The notes under the pieces: generated by a model
Database searches by the model: none
What the model saw: the letters and a program-made list of their open reading frames with translations, nothing else
Told to the model about the DNA's origin: nothing
Translations under genes and position numbers: made by a program
From: Chryseobacterium sp. PMSZPI
GTDB taxonomy: Bacteria; Bacteroidota; Bacteroidia; Flavobacteriales; Weeksellaceae
Direction: 5' to 3'
Assembly: GCF_002835665.1 (NCBI RefSeq)
Contig: NZ_PIZV01000024.1
Coordinates: 1-64,000, forward strand
DNA length: 64,000 bases
Shown: piece after piece, positions 33,016 to 41,965 of the stretch
How positions within the stretch are numbered: position 1 is the stretch's first letter
Layout of the letters: every line of letters starts with the position of its first letter

Positions 33016-35397
33016 ATGGAAGAAAACAAAAAAAATGCAGGAAGCAAGGGGAAAACTTTTCCTCTGCCTCCCAAAAAAAAGAAAGACACCTCTTGGAAAA
33101 AATGGGTTTCATTTATTTGGATTGGACTCATTGCGGTAGTTTTAGGAATTTCAGGACTTTTCTTTGCGGTTTCTCAAGGTTTCCTTGGGGAAATGCCGGA
33201 TGTAAAAGAACTTGAAAATCCGGACATCTTTGTCGCTTCTGAAATCATCTCTTCAGATGGTGTTACTTTAGGTAAGTTTGAAAAAGAAAAAACTCAGCCT
33301 ATTGTTTATAAAGATCTCCCGCCTTATCTTATTTATGCACTTCAGGCTAAAGAAGATGAGCGTTTTAAAGAACACTCGGGGATCGACCTATACTCTATCG
33401 CCAGAGCCGTTGCATACGGAGGAGGACGTGGAGGAGGTTCCACGATTACCCAACAGCTTGCTAAACTTCTTTTCACAGGAACAGCTTCTCAGAATAAATT
33501 TGAAAGAGCTTTCCAGAAATTAAAAGAATGGGTTGTTGCCGTAAGTCTTGAAAAAAGATATACAAAAGAAGAGATTATCACTCTTTACTTCAATAAATTT
33601 GACTTCCTTTTCAATGCCAATGGTATTGAAATGGCTTCAAGAGTATATTTTAATAAGAAAACTTCAGAACTTACGTTACCTGAAGCCGCTACTTTTGTTG
33701 CTATGCTGGAAAATCCAAGAAAAAACAACCCTTACAGATATCCTGAAAAAGCAAAGGAAAGAAGAAATGTTGTATTGGATCAAATGCAAAAAACAGGATA
33801 TATTGATGCTGCAACGTATGAAAAAGCAGCCAACACTCCTATCACAGTAGACTTCCACCCTATCAAGAGTATTACCGACGGATATTCTGCGTATTACAAG
33901 TTCTATTTAAGAAAAGAAATTGACAAGTATCTTGAGGCTAACGAAAAGGAAACCGGGAAGAAACTTAACCTTTACAAAGATGGTTTAAAAATATATGTAA
34001 CCCTTGATTCTAAAATGCAAAAATATGCAGAAGAAGCGATCAAGGAACACTTAACTGATCTTCAAAAGAGATTTGATGCTGAACAAAGAGGAAGAAAAAA
34101 CAGACCTTTCTACTATCTGACAGATAAACAAATCAACGATGTAATGGTTCAGGCTATGAAAAGAACCGGGCGATATAAGCTTTTAAAAGCCGATGGTATG
34201 CCTGAAGATTCCATTATGATGGAGTTCAAAAAACCTATTAAAACTTCCAGATTTACATGGGCAGGAGAAGAAGAGGTTGAAATGTCTCCTTGGGATTCCA
34301 TCAGGTATCACAAACAAATTGCTCAGGCAGGCTTAATGTCAATGGTTCCGGGAACCGGAGAAATTAAAGCTTGGGTAGGTGGTATCGATTGGCAACACTT
34401 CCAATATGACCATATTAAACAAGGTAAAAGACAGGTAGGATCTACCTTCAAACCTTTTGTATATGCAACGGCAATTATGAAGCTAGGAATGACTCCTTGT
34501 TCAGCAGTGTCTAACGGAACTTATGACCATAACGGATGGCATGTACCGGGAAGAGGCGGAATGCTTACTTTAAAAGACGGATTAGCACACTCTCAAAACC
34601 CGATTGCAGCCAGACTTATTGAAATGACAGGTGTAGATGCCGTTATTCAGACAGCAAGAGATTTGGGAGTAACAGAAGATATTCCAAGAAATAATACTAT
34701 TGCACTAGGTTCATCAGACATTACCATTTACGAGATGCTAGGAGCTTACAGTACTTTTGCAAACTATGGTAACTATAACAAACCGGAAATGATCTGGAGA
34801 ATTGAAGACGCCAATGCAAGAGTAATCAAAGAGGTAAATGTAGAACCTAAAGAAGTAATGAATCCATTATATGCATACACCATGATCGAATTAATGAAGG
34901 GTGTTGCGCAATATGGTACCGCTTCAGGAGAATTGGGAAGAAGAGGAATCTCAAAAGGAGTCGAAATTGCTGCTAAAACAGGTACAACACAGAATAACTC
35001 AGACGGTTGGTTTATGGGAATCACTCCTAAACTGGCAACCGGAGCATGGGTTGGATGGGAAGACAGAGCAACCCACTTCTTTGGAACGGGAGAAGGTCAG
35101 GGTGCTAAAATGGCATTACCAATTTGGGCGATCTTTATGAAAAAAGTTTGGGCCGATAAAACTTTAGGAGTAACTCCGGATGACAAGTTTACCAAACCTT
35201 CTGACTGGAAAGACGGGTGTTCTAATCTTAAAGGTTTAAGCGGAGGATATGGTGACGACGGAAGTCTCCAAACCATTGATGAGATTAAAAACCCTAGACC
35301 GGCAGAACCTTCTGCCCCTAAAAAACACGTAGAAAAGAAAGAAGAAAACATTAATGAAAATCTTCACTCCAACGATGAAGTAGATTTCAATAAATAA
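33016..35397 (+). CDS. Penicillin-binding protein 1A
   Basis: Bifunctional class A PBP (793 residues), polymerising and cross-linking peptidoglycan. One membrane helix lies at about 33-55. The transglycosylase domain has EDERFKEHSGID (catalytic Glu) and GGSTITQQLAKLL; the transpeptidase domain has GSTFKPFVYA (nucleophile Ser), SQN, and KTGTT. The C-terminus is a charged tail. It is the last gene of ricT-gldH-PBP1A, a conserved order in Flavobacteriia, and is followed by a hairpin. Confidence 0.95.
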   Translation: MEENKKNAGSKGKTFPLPPKKKKDTSWKKWVSFIWIGLIAVVLGISGLFFAVSQGFLGEMPDVKELENPDIFVASEIISSDGVTLGKFEKEKTQPIVYKDLPPYLIYALQAKEDERFKEHSGIDLYSIARAVAYGGGRGGGSTITQQLAKLLFTGTASQNKFERAFQKLKEWVVAVSLEKRYTKEEIITLYFNKFDFLFNANGIEMASRVYFNKKTSELTLPEAATFVAMLENPRKNNPYRYPEKAKERRNVVLDQMQKTGYIDAATYEKAANTPITVDFHPIKSITDGYSAYYKFYLRKEIDKYLEANEKETGKKLNLYKDGLKIYVTLDSKMQKYAEEAIKEHLTDLQKRFDAEQRGRKNRPFYYLTDKQINDVMVQAMKRTGRYKLLKADGMPEDSIMMEFKKPIKTSRFTWAGEEEVEMSPWDSIRYHKQIAQAGLMSMVPGTGEIKAWVGGIDWQHFQYDHIKQGKRQVGSTFKPFVYATAIMKLGMTPCSAVSNGTYDHNGWHVPGRGGMLTLKDGLAHSQNPIAARLIEMTGVDAVIQTARDLGVTEDIPRNNTIALGSSDITIYEMLGAYSTFANYGNYNKPEMIWRIEDANARVIKEVNVEPKEVMNPLYAYTMIELMKGVAQYGTASGELGRRGISKGVEIAAKTGTTQNNSDGWFMGITPKLATGAWVGWEDRATHFFGTGEGQGAKMALPIWAIFMKKVWADKTLGVTPDDKFTKPSDWKDGCSNLKGLSGGYGDDGSLQTIDEIKNPRPAEPSAPKKHVEKKEENINENLHSNDEVDFNK

Positions 35398-35417
35398 ATT
35401 CTCTTTTAGAAATATAT

Positions 35418-35450
35418 AAGACCTTTCAATAATTTGGAGGGTCTTTTCTT
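35418..35450 (+). terminator. Terminator after PBP1A
   Basis: AGACCTTTC pairs with GGAGGGTCT (some G-U pairs), followed by TTTTCTTTT. Confidence 0.6.
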
Positions 35451-35460
35451 TTATAATTAA

Positions 35461-35468
35461 TACCTTTG
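35461..35468 (+). promoter_or_regulatory. Promoter -7 box of selO, very close to the start codon
   Basis: TACCTTTG fits TAnnTTTG, and the ATG at 35473 is only 4 bases after it. Either the transcript is leaderless or a downstream start is used. Confidence 0.5.
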
Positions 35469-35472
35469 ATGT

Positions 35473-37014
35473 ATGAATATTGAAAGCATCAGCCAACCAT
35501 TTATCAAGAAATTTCCCGGAGATTTTTCCAACAATCCTATGCAGAGAAACACTCCAAAAGTTTTATTTGCCACCATCAAACCTGCCGGGTTCGATGCGCC
35601 ACAGCTCATTGCTTTTAACGAAACACTTTCAGAAGAGATAGGATTAGGAAAATTCGAGGAGCAAGATCTAAGCTTTTTAGCTGGCAATGACCTTCCTGAA
35701 AACATTCAAAGCTATGCAACAGCTTACGCAGGGCATCAGTTTGGCAATTGGGCTGGGCAACTTGGAGACGGGAGAGCCATTCTTGCAGGAGAAATCATCA
35801 ATAATTCGGGTAAGAAAACTGAAATCCAATGGAAAGGAGCAGGTGCTACTCCCTATTCAAGACATGCAGACGGAAGAGCTGTTTTAAGGTCTTCAGTTCG
35901 GGAATACCTGATGAGTGAAGCAATGTACCATTTAGGAGTTCCAACAACAAAAGCTTTAAGCTTAACCCTTACAGGAGAAGATGTCGTTCGAGATATGATG
36001 TACAATGGGAATCCACAACTGGAAAAAGGAGCCGTAATCATAAGAACCGCCGAAAGTTTTCTTCGCTTTGGACATTTTGAATTGATGTCTGCCCAGGCAG
36101 AATATAAAACGTTACAAGAACTTGCTGATTTCGCCATCGAAAACTATTTTCCGGAAATTACTTCATCAGGTGATCAGAAATATAAAGACTTTTTCCAAAA
36201 CATCTGTAACCGCACAGCAGATTTAATGGTTGAATGGTTCAGAGTTGGATTCGTACATGGTGTTATGAATACGGACAACATGTCAATTCTGGGGTTGACT
36301 ATTGATTATGGGCCTTATTCAATGATGGATGAATATGATTTAAATTTTACTCCTAACACCACCGATCTTCCTGGAAGAAGATATGCTTTTGGAAAACAAG
36401 GCCAGATCTCGCAATGGAATCTATGGCAACTTGCCAATGCCCTTCATCCATTGATAAAAGATGAAAAATTTTTAGAGGACGCACTCAATCAATATGGGAC
36501 TTATTTCTGGGAAAAACATGATCGCATGCTTTGTAGAAAATTTGGATTTGACACACTACAAAAAGACGACGAAGAATTTTTCATCAATTGGCAAGCATTA
36601 ATGCAAGAGTTACAATTAGATTACACTCTATTCTTCAATCGATTAGAGAAATTATCTTTTGAAACCAATATTCAATTACATTTTAAAGATATCTCCTACA
36701 TTCCACTGAATGAGGAAAAACAAAAAAAACTTGAAAACTTTGTTAAGGCTTACCTGTTGAGATTAAATTTAAATAACATTTCACAAGATGAGGCTCTCAC
36801 AATGATGGGCGAAACAAACCCAAAATTTATCCTTAGAAATTATTTACTCTATGAATGCATTGAGGAAATCAATAATGGGACTACGGACATATTAAAAAAG
36901 CTAACATTAGCTTTAGAAAATCCTTACAAGGAACTTTATCCTGAGTTTTCTGTTACACGTCCGTCCGATTACAACGACATTACCGGATGTTCTACACTTT
37001 CCTGCAGCTCTTAA
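35473..37014 (+). CDS. selO: SelO family protein adenylyltransferase (YdiU)
   Basis: A pseudokinase-fold enzyme that attaches AMP to Ser, Thr or Tyr of proteins, linked to oxidative stress. The 513-residue protein has YAGHQFGNWAGQLGDGRAILAGEI near 85-107, the typical signature, IQWKGAGATPYSRHADGRAVLRSSVREYL, and GVMNTDNMSILGLTIDYGPY containing the metal-binding Asn/Asp. It ends in CSTLSCSS: a Cys sits third from the end, the position of selenocysteine in animal SelO. It is expressed from its own promoter. Confidence 0.92.
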   Translation: MNIESISQPFIKKFPGDFSNNPMQRNTPKVLFATIKPAGFDAPQLIAFNETLSEEIGLGKFEEQDLSFLAGNDLPENIQSYATAYAGHQFGNWAGQLGDGRAILAGEIINNSGKKTEIQWKGAGATPYSRHADGRAVLRSSVREYLMSEAMYHLGVPTTKALSLTLTGEDVVRDMMYNGNPQLEKGAVIIRTAESFLRFGHFELMSAQAEYKTLQELADFAIENYFPEITSSGDQKYKDFFQNICNRTADLMVEWFRVGFVHGVMNTDNMSILGLTIDYGPYSMMDEYDLNFTPNTTDLPGRRYAFGKQGQISQWNLWQLANALHPLIKDEKFLEDALNQYGTYFWEKHDRMLCRKFGFDTLQKDDEEFFINWQALMQELQLDYTLFFNRLEKLSFETNIQLHFKDISYIPLNEEKQKKLENFVKAYLLRLNLNNISQDEALTMMGETNPKFILRNYLLYECIEEINNGTTDILKKLTLALENPYKELYPEFSVTRPSDYNDITGCSTLSCSS

Positions 37015-37096
37015 CGAAATACCACATTTTTCACTGTTTTATTGAATTAACATCATAGTATTAATATTTTTACTAATTTTAGTGAAAATTATTAAC

Positions 37097-38437
37097 ATGA
37101 AAAAAATTCTATTATCTATTACTGCTTTACTGATCAGCTCTTCTGCTTTTTCTCAGTATTGGGGTACACAAAATTCAGGATTCGCAACATCCTCAAGAGG
37201 GATCAGCGGATTGGAAGTATATGACGCAAATACCGTTTGGGCTTTTGCCTACAATGGATCAGGAGCCACAACCAATGTACAGGAATTTACCAAAACATCT
37301 AACGGAGGGACAACATGGACAGCAGGAACAATCAATATCGGCAATCCCGCTTTAAGAATCACTAATATCTCAGGTGTAAGCGCCACAACTGCGTGGGTAG
37401 CAGCATTTGACGATGTTGATGGAATGGGAGGAGTCTGGAAAACCAGTGACGGTGGCGCAACCTGGGTTCCTCAACAAATGCTAACTACTCCCGGGGAATC
37501 CTGGACCAATTACGTTCATTTTTTTGACGCCAATAACGGTATTATGGGCGGAGATCCTGAAGGTGGGGAATTTGAGGTATACACAACCGCTAACGGTGGA
37601 ACAACTTGGACAAGAGTTCCTGCGGCCAGTATGCCGGACCCTTTAGCTAATGAATACGGATACAACGGAGGATATTACGCTGTTGGCAATAACTTCTTTT
37701 TCTATACAGGGAAAGGACGAATTTTCAAAACAACCGACAAAGGACAAACCTGGTCCGCATTGGCAACCAATACCATCATCAGTGATTTTGGGGGAAGTTC
37801 AGTAAATGGCGATATGGCATGGAGCAATGCCAACACAGGAATGATCATGAGAAAAACTTTTAGTGGGACCACTCCTACCGGCTTACAGTTTCACAGGACA
37901 ACTGATGGAGGAACAACGTGGACACAGGTAACATTCACCGGAATTGCGGCAAGCAATAAAATTAGTGATATCACCTATGTTCCAGGAAGTAATATTTTAT
38001 TAGCAGTAAGCTCAGATGGAACCACCGGCGGTTCATGGAAAAGCAGCGACAATGGAACTACATGGTCACCTTTAGACACGGCTGTACAACATTTAGGAGT
38101 AAGATGCTCCGATGCCAGCACCTGTTATTCGGGAGGCTTTAATACTTCAGCAACGGTTGGAGGAATGTATAAGTCGACACTAAACCTTGCTACAACCGAA
38201 AACGCAACACTTAAACATTCCGGTATATCTATTTATCCTAATCCTACAAACGGAGAAATCAATATTAAAACGGATAAAAAAATCAGAACAGCTTCAATCT
38301 TTGACCTTTCAGGAAAAATCATCACCCAAACAGAATCTGAAAGAGCAGATATTTCGTCTTTACCAAAAGGAACTTATTTAATGAAAGTAGAGTTCTCCGA
38401 TGGATCTTCTACAACAGAAAAACTCATCAAAAAATAA
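37097..38437 (+). CDS. T9SS-secreted protein with BNR/photosystem-repeat-like propeller
   Basis: A 446-residue secreted protein. The signal peptide is MKKILLSITALLISSSAFSQ; I use this ATG rather than a GTG 15 bases upstream. The body has repeated motifs of the type GGTTWT, GGATWV, GQTWSA, NGTTWSP with Asp before them, as in Asp-box/BNR or Ycf48-like beta-propellers. The C-terminal 70 residues form a type A sorting domain (IYPNPTNGEINI, DLSGKII, LPKGTYLMKVEF, TEKLIKK) that directs export by the type IX system. Glycan binding is plausible, but no sialidase active site is evident. Confidence 0.85.
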   Translation: MKKILLSITALLISSSAFSQYWGTQNSGFATSSRGISGLEVYDANTVWAFAYNGSGATTNVQEFTKTSNGGTTWTAGTINIGNPALRITNISGVSATTAWVAAFDDVDGMGGVWKTSDGGATWVPQQMLTTPGESWTNYVHFFDANNGIMGGDPEGGEFEVYTTANGGTTWTRVPAASMPDPLANEYGYNGGYYAVGNNFFFYTGKGRIFKTTDKGQTWSALATNTIISDFGGSSVNGDMAWSNANTGMIMRKTFSGTTPTGLQFHRTTDGGTTWTQVTFTGIAASNKISDITYVPGSNILLAVSSDGTTGGSWKSSDNGTTWSPLDTAVQHLGVRCSDASTCYSGGFNTSATVGGMYKSTLNLATTENATLKHSGISIYPNPTNGEINIKTDKKIRTASIFDLSGKIITQTESERADISSLPKGTYLMKVEFSDGSSTTEKLIKK

Positions 38438-38458
38438 GAACATTGATACAATATTTTT

Positions 38459-38488
38459 AAAACCACCAATTTGGTGGTTTTTTATTTT
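38459..38488 (+). terminator. Terminator after the T9SS protein gene
   Basis: AAACCACCAA pairs with TTGGTGGTTT, followed by TTTATTTT. Confidence 0.82.
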
Positions 38489-38495
38489 ACTTTTG
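38488..38495 (+). promoter_or_regulatory. Promoter -7 box of the polytopic membrane protein gene
   Basis: TACTTTTG matches TAnnTTTG and directly follows the terminator, 15 bases before the GTG start at 38511. Confidence 0.5.
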
Positions 38496-38510
38496 CAAAA
38501 ATTTTGACAC

Positions 38511-39788
38511 GTGTCTTTTATCAAAACAAAATTCATCAATTTTTTAAGACTGGTTTTTCCTTCAACATATATTGAGCTGGCCGTTTTTATATTTTTCCTT
38601 ACTTGCTACGGAATTTTGGGATCTTACATTGCCATACATTATAGAATAATTTTCGATAGCAGAATTCCCTGGGATGCTTATTTCAGCTTTGATAATAAAT
38701 CCATTCTTATGACGGGTGGAAGTTTTGAAAGACACCCCCTATCCTATTATTTCTTTAACTGGGTACGAGAGTTCTCATTATTTATTTCAGGAGGAAAGAT
38801 GGATGTTAATTTCAGATTGACATTAGCCTGGCTCAGCAATATTATTATTACGTTGAATGTTTTGCAAATCTTTAAATATTTAAAAAACATCATAAGACTT
38901 CCTCTAGCCATAAACTTTTTAATTGTATTATTCTTTGGTATTTTTTCAACGAATATCATTCTATCATTTACGCCGGAAAACTTTACCTATAGTTTATTTC
39001 TTCTTAGTTTATACAACCATTATGCAGCAATAAAATTAAAAAAAGAAGAAAAAACACCTGCGTTAGCATTATCTCTTGCCGGTATTACTATTGGTGGATT
39101 AACGATTACTAATTATGTGAAGGTTTTTATTCCCCTTCTTTTTGAAAAAAATCTTTTTAGAAATTGGAAAAAATTTGGAAATGCAATTCTAAGAGTCCTC
39201 ATTGCAACAATATGTTATATTTTGCTTTACCTGAACAGAATTGATTTTAAATACCAAACGATCTTTTCTAAAACAAATCAACAATATGAAAAATTCTCGA
39301 ATGTAGAATCCATGCCAACATGGGATATGATTCTTTCTTTCTTTTTCGGGGGCAATATTTTATTCCCAAGCTTTATCATAAGCGATAAGCACAATATGAA
39401 AGGTTTTAATTTTAAAGGTCTTTATATGGATTTGTATTCATCAACTTTCTCATATATTTCCGTAGCCGTTATATTGATCCTGATAAGCTGGAGTTATTAC
39501 AAAAACTTTAAAAATAAATGGGTCCAGATTATCATGATTTCATTTTTCATTGATATTATCATTCATTGTGTAATGAGGTTTGGCCTTCATACGTCGTACA
39601 TTTATGGCGGGCATTTTATTTTTGTATACCCTTTACTCATTGGTTGGCTATTCTACGCCTATAGATTATCACCCAAAACAATATCATTTTTAACAGTAAT
39701 CGTTGGCATTTTATTAGTATATCTATTAGGAAACAATTGGTATAGAATGTCAGAATTTTTCTGGTTTTTGGAAACTTACTATCAATAA
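38511..39788 (+). CDS. Polytopic membrane protein, possibly DUF6080
   Basis: A 425-residue integral membrane protein with about ten predicted helices and an early large loop containing IIFDSRIPWDAYFSFDNKS. The layout (N-terminal TM, an Asp-rich periplasmic loop, many further TMs) recalls the GT-C glycosyltransferases that use polyprenyl-phosphate sugars. I recall close relatives labelled DUF6080 in Bacteroidota, but this is from memory. The GTG start gives a positively charged N-terminus and places the first helix at about 20-40. It is transcribed alone, ending at a shared hairpin. Confidence 0.6.
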   Translation: MSFIKTKFINFLRLVFPSTYIELAVFIFFLTCYGILGSYIAIHYRIIFDSRIPWDAYFSFDNKSILMTGGSFERHPLSYYFFNWVREFSLFISGGKMDVNFRLTLAWLSNIIITLNVLQIFKYLKNIIRLPLAINFLIVLFFGIFSTNIILSFTPENFTYSLFLLSLYNHYAAIKLKKEEKTPALALSLAGITIGGLTITNYVKVFIPLLFEKNLFRNWKKFGNAILRVLIATICYILLYLNRIDFKYQTIFSKTNQQYEKFSNVESMPTWDMILSFFFGGNILFPSFIISDKHNMKGFNFKGLYMDLYSSTFSYISVAVILILISWSYYKNFKNKWVQIIMISFFIDIIIHCVMRFGLHTSYIYGGHFIFVYPLLIGWLFYAYRLSPKTISFLTVIVGILLVYLLGNNWYRMSEFFWFLETYYQ

Positions 39789-39818
39789 AAAAAGCTGAGA
39801 AATTTCTCAGCTTTTCTA
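39788..39818. terminator. Bidirectional terminator
   Basis: The stem AAAGCTGAGAAA / TTTCTCAGCTTT is flanked by A-runs on the left and TTTTC on the right, between convergent genes. Confidence 0.85.
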
Positions 39819-39838
39819 TTATATTTTAAAATTGATCT

Positions 39839-40396
39839 TTATTTCGCTTCTGCACAGAAAATTCTGTACTGTACTGCAACTGCAGATTTAAAATACTCTC
39901 TTATTTTTGAAACATCAGCTGCAGCACTCTGTTTTGTAAAGTAACTTCCTGCTAAAATTTTATAATTTGGTCTTAAAGAAGCATCTGTTTCTACTTTCAA
40001 ATTAGGGAATCTTTTTCTGAAATAAGACTTCACCTCATTCGCCTCTTCATTACTTTTTACCGTTGTAATCTGAATTTTATACCCTAAAATTCTCGGGTTT
40101 TTCTTACAAATTTCGGCATTGGTTAATTCTCTATTCGGCACATAGATTTTTGTAGGTTTTGTAACACCTCCTGTAGAAATATTGCTATCAATATTACCAT
40201 AATCTCTGGAAGAATTATTGGTAACAACTCTGGAACATTTCCCTTCAATACCTTCCAAAGCTGTACTGATTTTTGAATCCATAGTCATTACAAGCTCTGT
40301 TCCCGAAAGCGTGTCTTTTTTAACAACCTGCTGTGCTTCAATATTATAAAAACCAAATAATGATAATATCGAAAATATTTTGATCAAATTTCTCAT
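39839..40396 (-). CDS. Secreted SPOR-domain protein
   Basis: A 185-residue exported protein with signal peptide MRNLIKIFSILSLFGFYNIEAQ. The C-terminal 80 residues form a SPOR domain: GYKIQITTVKSNEEANEVKSYFRKRFPN, then YKILAGSYFTKQSAAADVSKIREYF. SPOR domains bind peptidoglycan lacking stem peptides. The N-terminal half is Ser/Asn-rich with no recognised domain. The gene is monocistronic with a minus-strand promoter 16 bases upstream, divergent from the respiratory operon. Confidence 0.82.
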   Translation of the reverse strand: MRNLIKIFSILSLFGFYNIEAQQVVKKDTLSGTELVMTMDSKISTALEGIEGKCSRVVTNNSSRDYGNIDSNISTGGVTKPTKIYVPNRELTNAEICKKNPRILGYKIQITTVKSNEEANEVKSYFRKRFPNLKVETDASLRPNYKILAGSYFTKQSAAADVSKIREYFKSAVAVQYRIFCAEAK

Positions 40397-40411
40397 TTAA
40401 ACTTGTTTTGG

Positions 40412-40419
40412 CAAATTTA
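40412..40419 (-). promoter_or_regulatory. Promoter -7 box of the SPOR-protein gene
   Basis: The minus strand reads TAAATTTG, 15 bases before the ATG. Confidence 0.6.
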
Positions 40420-40525
40420 TACAAATTAAAAAACTATACCAAACAGGTTATTTAGAATCAATACAAATTAAACGTAAATGATATTTTCCCTTTTCGATAT
40501 GCCGTTAAATTTCTGTTAAAAATAT

Positions 40526-40533
40526 TATTTTTG
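40526..40533 (+). promoter_or_regulatory. Promoter -7 box of the alternative complex III operon
   Basis: TATTTTTG matches TAnnTTTG, 47 bases before the actA ATG, leaving a normal 5' leader. Confidence 0.55.
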
Positions 40534-40580
40534 CGGAATTGATTGAATGTTCAATAATTTACTAACATAAGATAATTTAA

Positions 40581-41942
40581 ATGATTAGTTGGAGAAAGCA
40601 TTATAAAAAAACGTTGATCGCAATAGGTTTATTGCTATCAACCAGTGCTTCATTTTACGGGCAAGACGGCGATCCTAAAAACGGAGAGAAACTTTTCAAA
40701 GCGAATTGTACTGCATGTCACGCGCTGGACAAACAGGTGATTGGCCCACCATTAAAGGGGGTTGTAGAACGTGTAAAGACAGAAGGTGGTGTAGACAAAG
40801 ATTGGCTTCACAAGTGGATCAAAGACAATAAAGCTTTAAGGGCTTCTGGGGACAAATACGCCAATGAGATTTTTGAAAAGTTTAATAAGACTGAGATGTT
40901 ACAGTTTCCGAATCTTACAGATAAGGATATTGACGACATTTTAGCTTTCACTACTAATCCTCCGGCTCCTGAGCCACCAAAGGCAGATGACAAAGCAACT
41001 GCTACAGCGGGAGCAACTGCTGCACCGGCAGACAAAACCACTACAAACATTGTAATCATTTCACTTTTAGCGATCGCAGGTTTACTAGTATGGATCTTGG
41101 TTAAACTAAGACAATTGGTAACACTGGGTCAGTCTGAAGAATTAGCGGGCCTTAATGAAACAAGAGTTCGTTCGTTCAAGGAAATGTACGAGAAGTTCCA
41201 CTTCATTGGTAAAGGTTTATTAGCAATTCTTGCTATTCTGGCTGCATACGGAGTATGGAACTGGTTAATGTGGATCGGGGTTTACAAAGGGTACAAGCCG
41301 GAACAACCTATCTACTTCTCTCACAAAATCCATGCTGGAGAACAAAAGATTGACTGTCAATTATGTCACTCTAGTGCTAAATACGGAAAAGTATCTGAAA
41401 TTCCTTCTATGAATGTTTGTATGAACTGTCACAGAACAATTTCTGAATACAATGCAGATCACTACATGGAGCCAGGAAAAGATAAGGCATTCTATGATGG
41501 AGAAATCCAGAAGATCTACGCAGCAACAGGTTGGGATCCTGCGAAACAACAGTACACAGGAAAAACACAACCGGTTGAATGGACAAGAATCCACAACATG
41601 CCGGACTTCGTTTACTTCAATCACTCTCAACACGTAATTGCTGGTGAACAAGCGATCATCAATTCTTTCAACAAAAAGAATCCTAACAACAAAATTGATG
41701 TTGTATGTAAAGCTTGTCACGGAAAAATTGATACAATGAATGTTGTTCAAATGGCTAATGACTTCACTATGGGATGGTGTATCGAGTGCCACAGAACTAC
41801 TGAGGTTGATATGAACAACGGTTATAATAAAGAGTACTTCAAAAATCTACATGACAAGTTGAAAAAACAATATCCTCAAGATGGAGGTAAGATCACTGTA
41901 GCTGCAATTGGAGGTCTTGAGTGTGGTAAATGTCATTATTAA
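40581..41942 (+). CDS. actA: Alternative complex III subunit A, multiheme cytochrome c
   Basis: Cytochrome subunit of the quinol:cytochrome c oxidoreductase that replaces bc1. The 453-residue protein has a signal/anchor at 1-27 and a separate monoheme domain with CTACH (43-47). A Pro/Ala linker follows, then two membrane helices (about 156-176 and 210-233) and a domain with five more CxxCH sites: 259-263, 280-284, then CKACH, CIECH and CGKCH, the last two residues from the C-terminus. That makes six heme sites; the subunit is known as pentaheme in Rhodothermus, so the N-terminal monoheme part is an added domain here. It is first in the act operon. Confidence 0.93.
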   Translation: MISWRKHYKKTLIAIGLLLSTSASFYGQDGDPKNGEKLFKANCTACHALDKQVIGPPLKGVVERVKTEGGVDKDWLHKWIKDNKALRASGDKYANEIFEKFNKTEMLQFPNLTDKDIDDILAFTTNPPAPEPPKADDKATATAGATAAPADKTTTNIVIISLLAIAGLLVWILVKLRQLVTLGQSEELAGLNETRVRSFKEMYEKFHFIGKGLLAILAILAAYGVWNWLMWIGVYKGYKPEQPIYFSHKIHAGEQKIDCQLCHSSAKYGKVSEIPSMNVCMNCHRTISEYNADHYMEPGKDKAFYDGEIQKIYAATGWDPAKQQYTGKTQPVEWTRIHNMPDFVYFNHSQHVIAGEQAIINSFNKKNPNNKIDVVCKACHGKIDTMNVVQMANDFTMGWCIECHRTTEVDMNNGYNKEYFKNLHDKLKKQYPQDGGKITVAAIGGLECGKCHY

Positions 41943-41965
41943 TAACTAAAAAATTAGAAGTATAA

